Positions 10,217-20,867 are shown, numbered from the stretch's first letter. The stretch: DNA of 30,346 nt from Neolentinus lepideus HHB14362 ss-1 (GCA_001632425.1 KV425637.1:91707-122052); one strand, 5' to 3'. Numbers and translations are program-made. Notes: generated by a model not told the origin, from the sequence alone.

Positions 10217-11962
10217 AATTATGGGCACCGTTTTGCCTTGTACGCAATGTATAGTTCATCGCGTATTGCGAGTGACTGTATCTCCACTAACTTGCGCCGT
10301 GATTATGACATCCCCATAATATGTATGGGAGGGAACGAGAGAGCAGTATGAGGTTTGACTATAAGGTTACAGCCGTTACTTTTAGCTACCCAGGGAGGAG
10401 AGCCTTATGACCGGCCCATTGACGGAAGCCTGTTTCACTTTGAACTATCTGGTACAACCTCCTACCGTTGCAAGACACCATATACCTCACCCGAACATAG
10501 TCCGCGCATAATCGAGTGGGAGAGGCCATGTGGATTGCCCCCCTAAATTATAATATAGGGATGTACAATGAGGGTGTGGATTTTACATATATACCGGCAG
10601 TCGCTGTCAGCCTAAGCATTGTAGTGTGTCCGACCTAGAGCGGTTGATCATACGCTGGCGCCGTGTGAGACCCTTTCAACAGAATTTATACCAAAGTTTG
10701 AAGGCCGCAAGTTCGAACACGGCGAGAAACAGTTGAAGTGCATGGTGGAAACTGGGCCGGGATAGCCGCACCATCAGAACACTGCAATGGCCAGCTAGAG
10801 GCAGGGCTTCTGTCCGAGTCTGCCTGCTTAATATGATAGAGAAGAACTGCGAATGTAAACATTGTCATCCTGAAAGGTAGCGCCAGAACAGGAGAAACCT
10901 CAAAACCCATACCGAAAAAATCATCCTCTCATCGATGACGTTACATTTGAACTCGTGCGGGTGATGGGCACGGGTACGGGTCCGTGTTTTTTTGGCACCC
11001 GTGACCCGCCAGTCTCGAAAACAACACGCGAAATGTGTTCTCGAAACCAAAACTAGCAAAGCCCGCGTAACCGTAGCGAAGAATCTTCAACGAATGTCAA
11101 GGTCGATGTGAAACGCCGAGTGCATCGTTGGACATCGAGTACACATTCTTGAGGAGCTATGGGACTGCGATTTGAGCTGTCTACAGTAACATGGATTCCC
11201 TGCTCGGTGGAAACTCGAAATGATATCGGAGTCTGGAAGAAGCCATTCGATACAAACAACGAAACATAGCTATGGCCGTCCTGCTCATTGCCGCCGTCTC
11301 ACAATCGTGTTGCGACTTGGAGGACGAAGTCTTGGATTGCGAAGTTTCGGTTAAAGGACATACCAGGTGAAGGCCCAATGAGTCCGTGCGGGTATAAGCT
11401 TTCGAGCCCTTGCCTGCAGCGTATGCACAGGTGCTCGAATGGACCGTCAATGCGGCATTAGACATAGTGACGTTCTGTGGCTTACCACATGTTATATGCC
11501 ATGTCAAAGCCAACAACCCGTTGGGCAGATGCCCGGGCCGACGTATTAGTAGACTTCGGATTGCTGACCGTGTAACGGATTATGGACATGCTGTCGAGCG
11601 GTTACCAGAGTAGAGAATATTCCTATCGGCGAGAAGGAAGTCCGTCCATGATCAGTGAATGATACTCATTGATGTTGCAGATATTCGAAGTTATGATTGA
11701 TGAGGTTCTGAGTCATCGGGGATCTGATGTTTCACTCTTGGGTTGCTGCGATCTGGAGTTTGAGATGGCCATTGCATCACTGATAAATCAATGTTGATGT
11801 AGCATGGTCGGCGTGGCAATGTCTTGTCATCTGCCAGCAAGTCGCAGCAGTTGTTAAAATATAGGTCATGGCTTTTAAGACCCTCTGGACCTCCTTGGCA
11901 TGTACATTTATCCTTTCGTCTAAGTGCTGGACTGCGATCTCATATCTTCGGCTTCGAACACC
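10217..11962. other. Intergenic stretch between desaturase 2 and the FAD oxidase gene
   Basis: CpG-rich DNA, presumably containing the desaturase 2 3' region and the oxidase promoter. Open frames on both strands (such as 11181-11516 minus and 11410-11613 plus) overlap and show no family motif or splice-supported structure. A CGGGT-rich patch with partial inverted symmetry lies at 10956-11010. Confidence 0.45.
10956..11010. repeat. CGGGT-rich patch with partial inverted symmetry
   Basis: It contains GCGGGTGATGGGCACGGGTA on one side and GGCACCCGTGACCCGCC on the other, around a run of T. The arms are imperfectly complementary. It may be a small minisatellite or the tip of an old inverted-repeat element. 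Confidence 0.35.
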
Positions 11963-14681
11963 ATGGTGTCATTAGGGCTGGCCACAATTCTCTGGTACCT
12001 CAGTACAGCTCATGCAGGATCATTCATTCACCCCCGTACTCCATCTCCAGCTCTGTGGGAGGCCTTGAATATGACAGTGAATGGCCACTTGCATGTAGGG
12101 GTACCTTTCTCTCGTCCATGCTTTGTCATTGCTCGTGCGATTGGTGAAGCTCATAACAAAAGGCAATGTGATGTGGTACTAGCTGGCTATCACAACCATT
12201 GTAAGTGAAGCCACCGATTGCCTTTGAAAGTTGCACCTATTCTTGCCAGCTATCAGAACATCAACTTTTGGTGCATACATTAATGTGAGTTTTGCACTCC
12301 TGTCTATCAGAATCAAGACAATGAATGTTGTTTTAGACCCAGTGGGAGACGTGTCAGGCATCAAATGAGGGTTGTGTTTTGGATGCATTAAATGCATCTA
12401 ATCCTCAAGCTTTTCAACCTCCAGCCTGCTGTTTCCAAGGTAGTATTCCCTCATACTATGTGAGTAACTGATGTATTTTTTGGAGCTTCACTTATGTCTG
12501 TTCAGATTGATGTGCAAGAAGTCAATGATGTGCAAGCTGCCATCAAATTTTCAGAAGCAAATTTGGTCCCATTGGTGATCAAGAACTCAGGGGTGGGACA
12601 TGTCATCTTAGCAGGTGTTGTGTTTCCACTGACTAGGTTGAAACTTCAGCATGATTACAAAGGTCGTAGCAGTGCCCCCAATTCCCTTGCACTTTGGGTG
12701 AGACATCTCATACATATCCCACCCTGTATTGTGCTTATCTGTTGTCAAGGTTCATAATCTTCAAGGGGTGCAGTAATGCTAGTATGACATCTGACCAGGA
12801 GTTGACATTATTATGTTCATTATGAAGATTCAGTATCACCAATCATTCAGTCCAGATGACTGCCATGGCCCTTCAGTCCCTGCAGTGACATTTGGGGTAA
12901 CTAAATTTTACCTACATCTGCAATCTCAACAAACCATTTTATAGGCTGGTGTGAATCAAGGGTCACTGTACGAGTTTGCAGAACAAATGAACATTACCAT
13001 TCCAGGGGGAACAGACACCACTGTTGCAGCTGGTGGTGGCTATCTCCAGGTAATTGGCTGATTCTTAAAATACACTTTACATTGACATCATGTTATGTAG
13101 GGTGGAGGACACAGGTAGTAAAATGTTGTCTCATTGATCTGTCATATTCTGATTGGAGTCTAGTACAATGTCAAATGTGTTTGGCCTTGCTGTTGACCGA
13201 GTTGTGAGTAACACTACTCTATAATAATGATGGTTATATCTGACAAGTTACACAGATTCAATACAGGGTAGTGATTGCCAATGGCACCTATGTCATTGCA
13301 AATAAATGCCAGCATCCTGATCTGTTCTTTGCTTTGCGGGGAGGGGGTGGAGGGACTTTTGGTGTGGTGATGGAAGTGACAACTATGGCCCTGCCAAGGG
13401 TATCAGCTCCAACGTAAGCCTATTGTATCCATGATGTGATTCAGCTTATGTTCTTCAGTGTATATATAGCATACAATGATTCATCTATAAATCAAGCAGC
13501 TTTTCTCAGATTTATGATTCAAAATGCCCTATCATATGCAAAGCAAGGCAGGTGCATGTTTCACTGCTAGGCCAGCATAGTGAGCTGACAACTCTACTAG
13601 GATGGGGTGGCTACATTGCAGTAAGAGTTCTTGGAACATTGTAGCCTCTCACTGATTTCATGGTTGTTGTGCAGCCTACTGAAGGGGCCACCTTAACTAA
13701 TCCTCTTTTAAATGGCTCAGAAGCTCAGGATAGCCTATCCTCACTGAAGTCACTAGTACTCACTGAGCTACAGGGGCAGTTTACATTCAACATATATCCA
13801 TCATATCTGTCTGTGTATAATGCAGTAGTGGCTCCAAGTGATACTCAAATTGTGCGTAACTTTATCATATCTTGCATGTAAATTTACTCACACCAAAACA
13901 AAGCCTATTGGTTACCCTTATTATTATGCTTCACGGCTTATTCCTGTCACAAATTTTGAAAGCACCAATTCACAGGAGCAGTTATTCAGCACATTGCTTC
14001 CCCTTATGCATGGACCAGGCCTCAATGTATCCATCATCAATTTGGTTGCACCCTTCCACTATGGATTAACTGCTGGTACAAGTACCATAAATGCTACAAG
14101 TATTACCCCTGCATGGAGAAATGCTCTCTGGCATGTATGAATTCCCACATTCCCATTGAGAACTGTATCCTAACCTTATCCAATAGGTTATGATTCCCAC
14201 TTATTGGAATTACAGCACACCACCAGCCACAATAAAGGAGATTCAGAATGAATTAACAAAAACTATGGCACCACTGCGTGACATTACTCCTGAGTCTGGA
14301 GCATATATTGTGAGATAACTCTAATCATAAAAGATTGCCTTGGGCTGAATGGTAGATCAGAATGAATGTGACATTCAGGAACCTAACTTCTCTGGTATGT
14401 CAGAAGCCTTTAGCTTGTAAAGTCTCCTCACCTCCCATCACTGTAGAGTCATTCTGGGGAGATAATTACAATAAGTTGTTGTCCATCAAGAATGAATAGT
14501 ATGTATATTGTGGACTATTGATACATAATATTTCTAATTGTGCCTAGTGATCCATCCCGTCTCTTTGACTGCTGGCAATGTGGTACGCTCTTGCTGTATG
14601 TCTCCCATATAATCTGTTGAATCACATTGATTAGTGGGGTGGAAGGGACCAGATGATCCAAGATATGCATGCTATCTGTAA
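11963..14681 (+). CDS. Secreted FAD-linked oxidase, berberine-bridge/VAO type, 20 exons
   Basis: Predicted extracellular flavin oxidase using O2; substrate unknown. Exons: 11963-12200, 12250-12284, 12337-12459, 12506-12592, 12650-12697, 12750-12767, 12828-12896, 12945-13049, 13101-13114, 13164-13203, 13256-13413, 13459-13547, 13601-13620, 13675-13851, 13904-14134, 14187-14309, 14361-14394, 14447-14498, 14548-14582, 14635-14681. Total 1743 nt, 580 aa, no internal stop. An N-terminal signal peptide (about MVSLGLATILWYLSTAHA) is followed by the FAD-binding region: NSGHDYKGRSS with the expected flavin-linking His162, GGTDTTV near 227, GGGYLQGGGHS near 233 and RGGGGGTFG near 287. The C-terminal BBE domain ends with FWGDNY and EYDPSRLFDCWQC. 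Asp230 sits where bicovalent enzymes carry Cys, so single His linkage is inferred. Intron 12 needs a GC donor. The gene is CpG-poor beyond exon 1. Confidence 0.9.
13548..13600 (+). other. GC-AG intron 12 of the FAD oxidase gene
   Basis: The donor is CAAG|GCAGGT and the acceptor CTACTAG|GAT. Using the nearby GT four bases downstream shifts the frame and breaks the following PTEGATL exon. The GC donor joins KQG to WGGY in frame. Confidence 0.65.
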
Positions 14682-15091
14682 TTTGCAATTGATAGTCTCT
14701 GGGTGTTATCATTGGGTGTAATTCTTGTGGGTGTAACATCATAAGATGTCTTAGGTTGAAGCCTGCAATATTTGTATATTTCCCTTGTTCTTCTTGCTCC
14801 TAATAAGATAGGTAATATGCAGTTCCAGGGCTCCTTGATCTTGAACCACCACCATGGCTGAGAGGTCCCATGCCCTTGTGGGCAAGGAGATGTTATCAAG
14901 GTGCCACATAGTCACATTAGACCCCCTCCCAGATCCACTCTAATCATACCCAGAGTGAAAAGCAACACCACCTAAGACTTGCATCTGACACAGATGTCTA
15001 CCCACTGTAAGATGATAACACCTGCTACACTCACCTGCACAAACATGTCACCTGTGTTCTCCCCACCATTTTGCACAACACACATCCTGAT
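14682..15091. other. 3' flank of the oxidase gene, no gene seen
   Basis: Presumed 3' untranslated region and spacer. Minus-strand frames of 75 codons (14515-14742 and 14672-14899) overlap the last oxidase exons or their flank and look like chance. I saw no clear terminator or repeat. Confidence 0.4.
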
Positions 15092-15301
15092 GATGTGCAC
15101 AGACACACGACGAAACCCACAAAGAAGAGACCTAAAGACAGACACAACCACAAAACAAACACCAAACCCTTGGTGGTAGAGGGCTGCAAGGCCTGGGGTA
15201 AGGAAGGGTATAGATAGTTCAGAGGGAATAGGAGTAGGTGAGACATATAGGTTCAGCTAAAGGGAGGTTGGCGCTGAGTCACTATTTGATGGTAGTCTGA
15301 T
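15092..15301 (+). repeat. Family D repeat, copy 1 (copia-like leader fragment)
   Basis: Matches 28530-28740 directly and about 27505-27650 in inverted orientation. The shared core is GACCTAAAG...CACAACCACAAA, then CAAACACCAAACCCTTGG and GGGCTGCAAGGCC. In the inverted copy the word after CCCT is TGGTATCAGA, the primer-binding sequence for initiator-Met tRNA used by Ty1/copia elements. D is therefore inferred to be the LTR end, primer site and leader of a copia element. Confidence 0.6.
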
Positions 15302-15483
15302 TCTTAGGCAGTGTGTGGGTTGACTGGGATAGGATCTAGGGTTGAATGGGTATACTCTAGGCCATATTATAACTTGGGCAAGAGGGCCACTGCTCTGCAT
15401 GGCATGGGTACAAGTCCTGAGGTCACTTGTCACATTTTCTGAGCATATCAATTTTCAGAAATTTTTGTACTTCATTATAATTA

Positions 15484-15909
15484 CAGTGCTTCTGGAAAAT
15501 GATGACATGTGCCATTTTCAACTTTTTGATTTTCAAAAAATCAAAAATCCTGTGGTGCAGCCGGGAGGCTGGGCCAAGGCTGCTTCTGGTAACCAGCAGC
15601 CCTCCTGGTAACTCCCAACCGCCTCTCCTCCAAGCATGTTTTGGCGATATAATCTGCTGTAACTTCATTTTACCCCTGCAGCTTGTATTGTAATGTGTAC
15701 TGCTGTATATTCATATGCCATGATGACAAAAGAAATTTTTTTTTCCTAGCAGATTTCATCCACTGCACAGCCGAAGCCTCCAGTGTACCATGGGAGCTGC
15801 CTGCTTACATATGCACCTCCTGCCGGAAAGGAACCCTCGGTTGTAGCCAGGGATTTTCAGAAATTGAAAAGTTCAAAATGGCACACATCATCATTTTCTG
15901 CAAACACTG
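15484..15909. mobile_element. 426-bp MITE, Tc1/mariner-like, TA target sites
   Basis: The ends are inverted repeats of about 50 bp. The left arm begins CAGTGCTTCTGGAAAATGAT; the right arm read inwards begins CAGTGTTTGCAGAAAATGAT. Both continue with TGTGCCATTTT and an ACTTTT tract. Each end is flanked by TA (15482-15483 and 15910-15911), the Tc1/mariner target. There is no transposase frame inside, so it is non-autonomous. The centre is GC-richer than the arms. Confidence 0.7.
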
Positions 15910-15989
15910 TAAAAGTTTGTCTAAAATGGAATTTTAATCCATTTTTGACCATTTTTTGATTATGATGGGGTATGAAAATTTCCAATGTA

Positions 15990-17218
15990 ACCTCAGGACT
16001 CATAACAATTACCATATTTAGAAGGTACAAACAATCACTCGAACAAATGGGCCAGCCACTCTGGGCTGTACAAATGTTTCTGATATTTTTAGCAATTTTC
16101 CGATTTTTCTGAGCCAAAATACCAGCTATTGATGACTAATGATGTGAATAGCATATAAAATCTCACAGGACTTTCATGCTATCTATGTCATACTCTTGCT
16201 GGTATCCCATGTTCACTCAATGAGCCAACTAATAAAGCCAGTAGACCAGTATTAGGTAAGAAAGATATATACAACATCAATATTTAGCATATTTGGAAGA
16301 TATAGCCAAACAAATGACCCAACAAATGGGTATGTCCCTGGGTTGTAAAAAATTCTCCAATATTTTTAGCAAATTTGCCAATTTTTCTGAGCAGAAATAC
16401 CAGCTATTGATGTGTGGAAAATCTCACAAGATTTTCATGCTATCTACATCATTCTCTTGCTGGTATCCCCCACTCACTCAATGAACAGGCTAATAAAGCA
16501 AGTAGACCAGTATAAGGTAAGAAAGATACATACATCATCAATAATTACCATATTTGGAAGGTGTCAACAAGCAAATGGGTGGGTGCCTTAGGTTGTACAA
16601 ATTTTTCTGATATTTTTAGCAAATTTTCCGATTTCTCTCAATGGAAATACCAGCTATTGGTGACCAATGACATAAACAGTGTGTAAAATCTTTCATGTTG
16701 TCTATGTCATTCTCTTACTGATATCTCATGCTGACCCAACCAACCGACTGTCAGTAGGCAACCTCACGAGAAAGCATCTGGCCAATCAGAAGCCAGCATT
16801 TGGAATCGATGCGGCACGCCACCGCGCCACCCGCTACAAATGCCAGGTTCCCACAGTAAGAAAGCCCTCTGGGAGTGTACCGGGGATCCTGCATGCAAAA
16901 AAAACACTGAAAATACAGAAATATTCAGAATAACACATGAATATACCATAAGCTTATATTTAGAAGTAAGGAAGAAATGGAACCAGTCTCCGAAAGTGAG
17001 GAAGAAAATATCGAAAAATGAGACTACAAAACGAGTTTGTAGTGACTTTGTAGTGATTACTAGAAACGGACTATGAATCAGGAATGAAATTTTGTAGCTA
17101 GCACTACAAATACTTTGAACTCTGATTACTCAGCACAAATTCCCGCAACACTCCCGTTTTGGCATCCCACTCATTCTGAGCGTACAAACTCATCCTTTGT
17201 ACCTCAGGACTCGTAACA
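15990..17218 (+). repeat. Family A repeat, right copy
   Basis: Second copy of the repeat at 1-945. It is bracketed by the direct words CCTCAGGACTCATAACA (from about 15991) and CCTCAGGACTCGTAACA (from about 17202). It holds three tandem satellite units, a short GC-rich segment (about 16780-16860) and a GTAGTGA/CACTACAAAT region matching 770-840. No credible coding capacity is seen. Confidence 0.7.
16010..16745 (+). repeat. Tandem satellite array, three units of about 260-276 bp
   Basis: Units start near 16010, 16287 and 16548 with CATATTTGGAAGGT-like words followed by CAAATG. Each contains TATTTTTAGCAA..TTTTC, an ATACCAGCTATTG motif, a CATGCTATCTA motif and GGTAAGAAAGATA. Units are diverged from one another, so the array is old. 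Confidence 0.75.
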
Positions 17219-17367
17219 TGTTTCCGGGACAGTAGGTGTACTGGCTGTAGTAGGGTATCAATAAATGCATGATTTTGAGGTCAATCAGTACTGGGTCACT
17301 GAATAGTGGCCTAAATGGTACCAGACTCAGTCAGTATGCTCTAATACACTAGTATACACTTGGGGGG

Positions 17368-17682
17368 TGTTGAAGTGTGGAGGTGCAGCATGCACAGTGC
17401 ACCCACTAGCTCACCTGTTAGGGAGGATGCTAAGAGCAGTATACAGCGACAGTATACACAGAGGATGTATTCAACTTGTACGACCTGTCTACTAGGGCTA
17501 CAGTACAGGGGTTTATATACTACTGAGTGCTAGACTTACTAAGCATGTGGATTAACCTTAACCCGAGTTGGCTGAGTAAGCAGCTCTGCACAAGCTCCAC
17601 TTATGCTCCATCCATGGAACTTACTAGAAGGTTCCGGTAGCCTGTAGAATATGGCTGCCATATCTAGGTGCCTAATTCAGCA
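17368..17682 (+). mobile_element. Solo LTR, 315 bp
   Basis: Begins TGTTGAAG and ends TTCAGCA, so the ends form a short inverted repeat with TG..CA termini. It is flanked by GGGGG on both sides (17363-17367 and 17683-17687), a 5-bp target duplication though of low complexity. A TATATA box lies near 17513. No internal retroelement sequence adjoins, so it is read as a solo LTR left by recombination. Confidence 0.65.
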
Positions 17683-17687
17683 GGGGG

Positions 17688-18104
17688 AGTGATATTGACT
17701 ACCAGAACCAAAAGCGGTAGCTGGGGAGAGGCTGCAGGAGGGGTACTACCCAAAAGTGGTATCTAGCCACCTGCTCATCAGAATCTCACGGTGTCTTAAG
17801 TAAACCTGTAGCCCTATATTGGGTGACCACATTCCCAAAAGGGCAAGTTGTGGGGGTGGGTATTAGTGTGGGAAAACATGAAAAAGTGTTTTAAACACGG
17901 CATGTGAAAACACTTTTTTGTGGGAATAGATAGCCACTAGCTGATATAAATGGATGGGACAAGTCCCATATCTATAGCTGGAATGGTTGAGGTGCTACAG
18001 CCCTGGGAAATCTCATCCAGATAGAGAAATAGACCACACCAGCAGAAAGAGGCTGAAAAATGGGTTTTAGAGGTGTATAACATCAAATATTGCCCACATC
18101 AGGT
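17688..18104. other. Spacer with a hairpin, no gene
   Basis: No coding frame of note. An inverted repeat, AAAAAGTGTTTT (about 17881-17892) and AAAACACTTTTTT (about 17907-17919), could form a 12-bp stem. The rest is unassigned. Confidence 0.4.
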
Positions 18105-18346
18105 AGGTGATTACATAATATCATGATGGCATCCAGGCCAAGGGGGTCCAAACAGGTACCCTGATTTTTTCCGCATTTTTAGGCATTCTTACCGATTTAT
18201 ATGGGCAGCTGAATGGATATCATGGAGGTGATTACATAATATCATGATGTCATTTGACCCCATTGGGTCCCATGAGCTTTTTCCGCATTTTTAGGCATTT
18301 TTAGCGATTTTATATGAGCAGCTGAATGCCATTCTGCAGCATTCTA
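18105..18346 (+). repeat. Two-copy tandem duplication, 121-bp period
   Basis: AGGTGATTACATAATATCAT occurs at 18105 and 18226. Each copy carries TTTTTCCGCATTTTTAGGCAT, a CGATTT word and a GCAGCTGAATG end. The motifs recall the core of the family A satellite. The second copy runs into the start of element B. Confidence 0.7.
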
Positions 18347-18678
18347 TATATAGAGCACACCATTTTTAGCACTGGAGGGGTCCCAAACGGGCCCAGGAAT
18401 ATATTCTGATTTATCGCGATTTTTTCGGATTTTTCCTGGCCAGAAACAAGGTCCCAGCTCTGTCAGACCAATATAGAAGCTTTATTCTCACACTAGACAT
18501 CCAAACCCGATCGGGATCTTGATGTCTGTGCACTGGGCAGGCCAATTCAAACCCAGCCCAGCATCCAGCAGCTCTTCCGGGGCAGCCAGAGCATTAATGC
18601 ATTGCGCCTTAAAGACTACCCTGGGTATTGCATAAGAGTTTGTGATTATATTCAGTATGTAATGTATTACCACTACAG
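18334..18678 (+). mobile_element. Family B short element, copy 2
   Basis: 345 bp, CTGCAGCATT to CCACTACAG, co-linear with 1936-2279 and of almost the same length. It carries the same AGCACTGGAGGGGTCCCAAA block and GGGTATTGCATAAG block. No target duplication is evident. Confidence 0.7.
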
Positions 18679-19755
18679 TATGAGATGTATCGTATCTGAA
18701 ATTGAATAGGTTCCAAGCCAAGCAGAAGATGTGCTGTACTCACTGTACATCCTCAGAACATACCAGTACCATCTCTCTGTGATCAAAGGCAGTAGAGCTC
18801 ATTGTGACCGTCCCTGAGGTGCCTTTGCGATGGCCGTTACTGTGGTAAGCCCAGTTCTCTTCTCATTTCTGCTTAAATTATGTTAATTGCAGTCTAGGTT
18901 GAGTGCGTGCTGGGCACATCTGGTGTTTGTCATGGCCAGGTACAATTCTTGTGAGATGCAATCGGCAATGTGACTTCAGACTGGGCAAGAGGATCCGTCA
19001 ATGCACTCTACAAGAAGAGTCACCATTTTGACTGGTTCATCAAGGAGGCAGCAGCACTTGTCAAGAATCTGAAGGTGACAATGAAGAGTCACCTCAATGA
19101 CTTCCATAGCATGATCCGAGATCCCAGCAGTCCTGTTCGCGGGGATGGCAATTAGGTATGTCACAAATTCTCATCCCCGACTGTATTATGCCCATTAAAA
19201 CAATTTGTGTTGCAGTTGTGGTGCAGTCTGTTGAAGACTGTCCCTTCAAGTAGCTATCATATGCGATCTCAACATCGGTGCACTTTTAGTGCAGAATCTC
19301 CTCAGTCAGTACACTTAAGTTGTAATACACACACCAATAAATGGAACCTCATCCTATTGCATGAGATTCAAGATGTGTAGAAAGCTAAGCAGATCCTTAG
19401 GTGTAGAAGTAAGTCTAAGTCTCTCCTTGTTCACTCCATCCAACCCATTACTCTAAGACTAAACACAACCAAACTCAGTGCCACTTTGTGGCACCCACCT
19501 TACACCCTCCCCACTTAGAGCAAAACATGGCTTCAAAGTCAATGGGGAGTGATACTAATAATCATTCATTATGTGTAGTAATATATGGGGGGTTCTGAGA
19601 CCCGATTGTCATTTACAATGCAATGGGGAATATGCAGCATGATTCAGTGATCATTATACATAGCGAGGCCATAGGATTGCAAGTAGTCTGTAGTTCATGA
19701 AATCATCATAATCATAAAGCATCGGGGAGGGTGCAAAGGCAGCCTTACTCCTCAC
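18679..19755. other. Stretch with one small possible coding remnant
   Basis: A plus-strand frame from about 18950 to 19158 reads AIGNVTSDWARGSVNALYKK and ends with a TAG stop. It is preceded at 18853-18898 by an intron-like segment (GTAAGC..TTGCAG). I do not recognise the product, and an in-frame stop lies just upstream, so a remnant is more likely than a working gene. From 19160 to 19755 nothing is recognised; the 3' LTR of the neighbouring gypsy element might be expected here, but no matching pair was found. Confidence 0.3.
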
Positions 19756-20867
19756 TTAGTTTGTGAAAGGGTCCTGCATAGGTGCATGCCTCATGCTCCT
19801 CAACTCGCCAAGCTCAACTGCACTATCATATGACAGCCCCACTGTCCAGGTCCTGCACTCAGCCAGGTACTTGATAACCTGGGCTTCATTGGTGGGGTTG
19901 CCCGTGAAGTTGGGTGACAACCTATGGGCAGCTTTCATAACCTCCTCATTATCGATGGCAGCCTTGTACTGGCCAGACACGATGATGTGAAGGACAAAAT
20001 TGATGAAGATGTCCGTGTTTTCAAGTTTACAGCTGGCATGGTGCAGGAAACACCACCAGTTGGCTCGCACCTTTAGCATGGTCATGATGCCCTTCTGGAA
20101 GTCTCTTGGAGCCAGTTCAGGGTGCTTCTCGACAAGTTTGAGGAACACCTCATTTGTGGGGGTATCTACAAATGAGACCATTGTGATCATAGGCTTGGTT
20201 GTCGGTGCTGTCATGGTGGGGGGTTCCTCTACTTGTTCCTTGAGTTCCCCTCCCCCTTTGGACTGCAAAGCGTGACTTGGCACTGCAGTCGAGTCCATCC
20301 CATGCATGATAATCGACTCAGTGCCCCATCCCATACCTGGACTGCCCCAGCCCGCTGGTGATATGCTGTCACTCTGCTCAGGTGGCTTGACTGACTGGTC
20401 CTCCTATGATGTGGTCGTTGGCTGCTTGTAGCAGTCCTTGAGATGTCCATTGGCCAAAATGAGGATGACAAATGCTTAGCCGAGTGCTCTAACTCTACGA
20501 ACAGGCTCTCTGGCTCCCTATAGTGCTTCCTCTCTCCGTGGTGCTTGTATTCCCTCTCTGACTCCCTGCGGTGCTGCTGCCCACTAGTCCACAACAACAA
20601 ATTATGCCCTGCATCGCAACAGCAGATGTCATTATGCTGAGTGTTGTGGTGATAGCACTTGCGACACTGGTGGATGGAGGCTTTCACCTTCCTAAGATCT
20701 TCCTGGGCCTCATCCAAGTTGAGCCTCAAATTTTCAACCATGGTGAACTGGACATAATTGACCTCCTCCAGGTCCTTGATAATCTTATGGCACTCAGAGA
20801 TCATCTTGGGGAAGTTGTTGCTGCCATGGACAATAGCAGTAGGCACAGGATAACGAGTATTAGCCAT
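19756..20867 (-). pseudogene. Unrecognised two-part coding remnant downstream of the gypsy pol
   Basis: Two overlapping minus-strand frames, 20867-20229 (starting MANTRYPVPTAIVHGSNN) and 20334-19756. They appear to be one protein broken by a frameshift and a TAG near 20390. The first part has a probable coiled coil (IKDLEEV..LRLNLDEAQEDL), a Cys/His-rich patch (HQCRKCYHH..CCCDAGH) and an Arg/Glu/His-rich tract. The second part has a helical region (PTNEVFLKLVEKHPELAP) containing KVRANWWCFLHHASC. I do not recognise the family. The site corresponds to env or an extra third ORF of the gypsy element, or to the gag of a second element. Confidence 0.45.
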
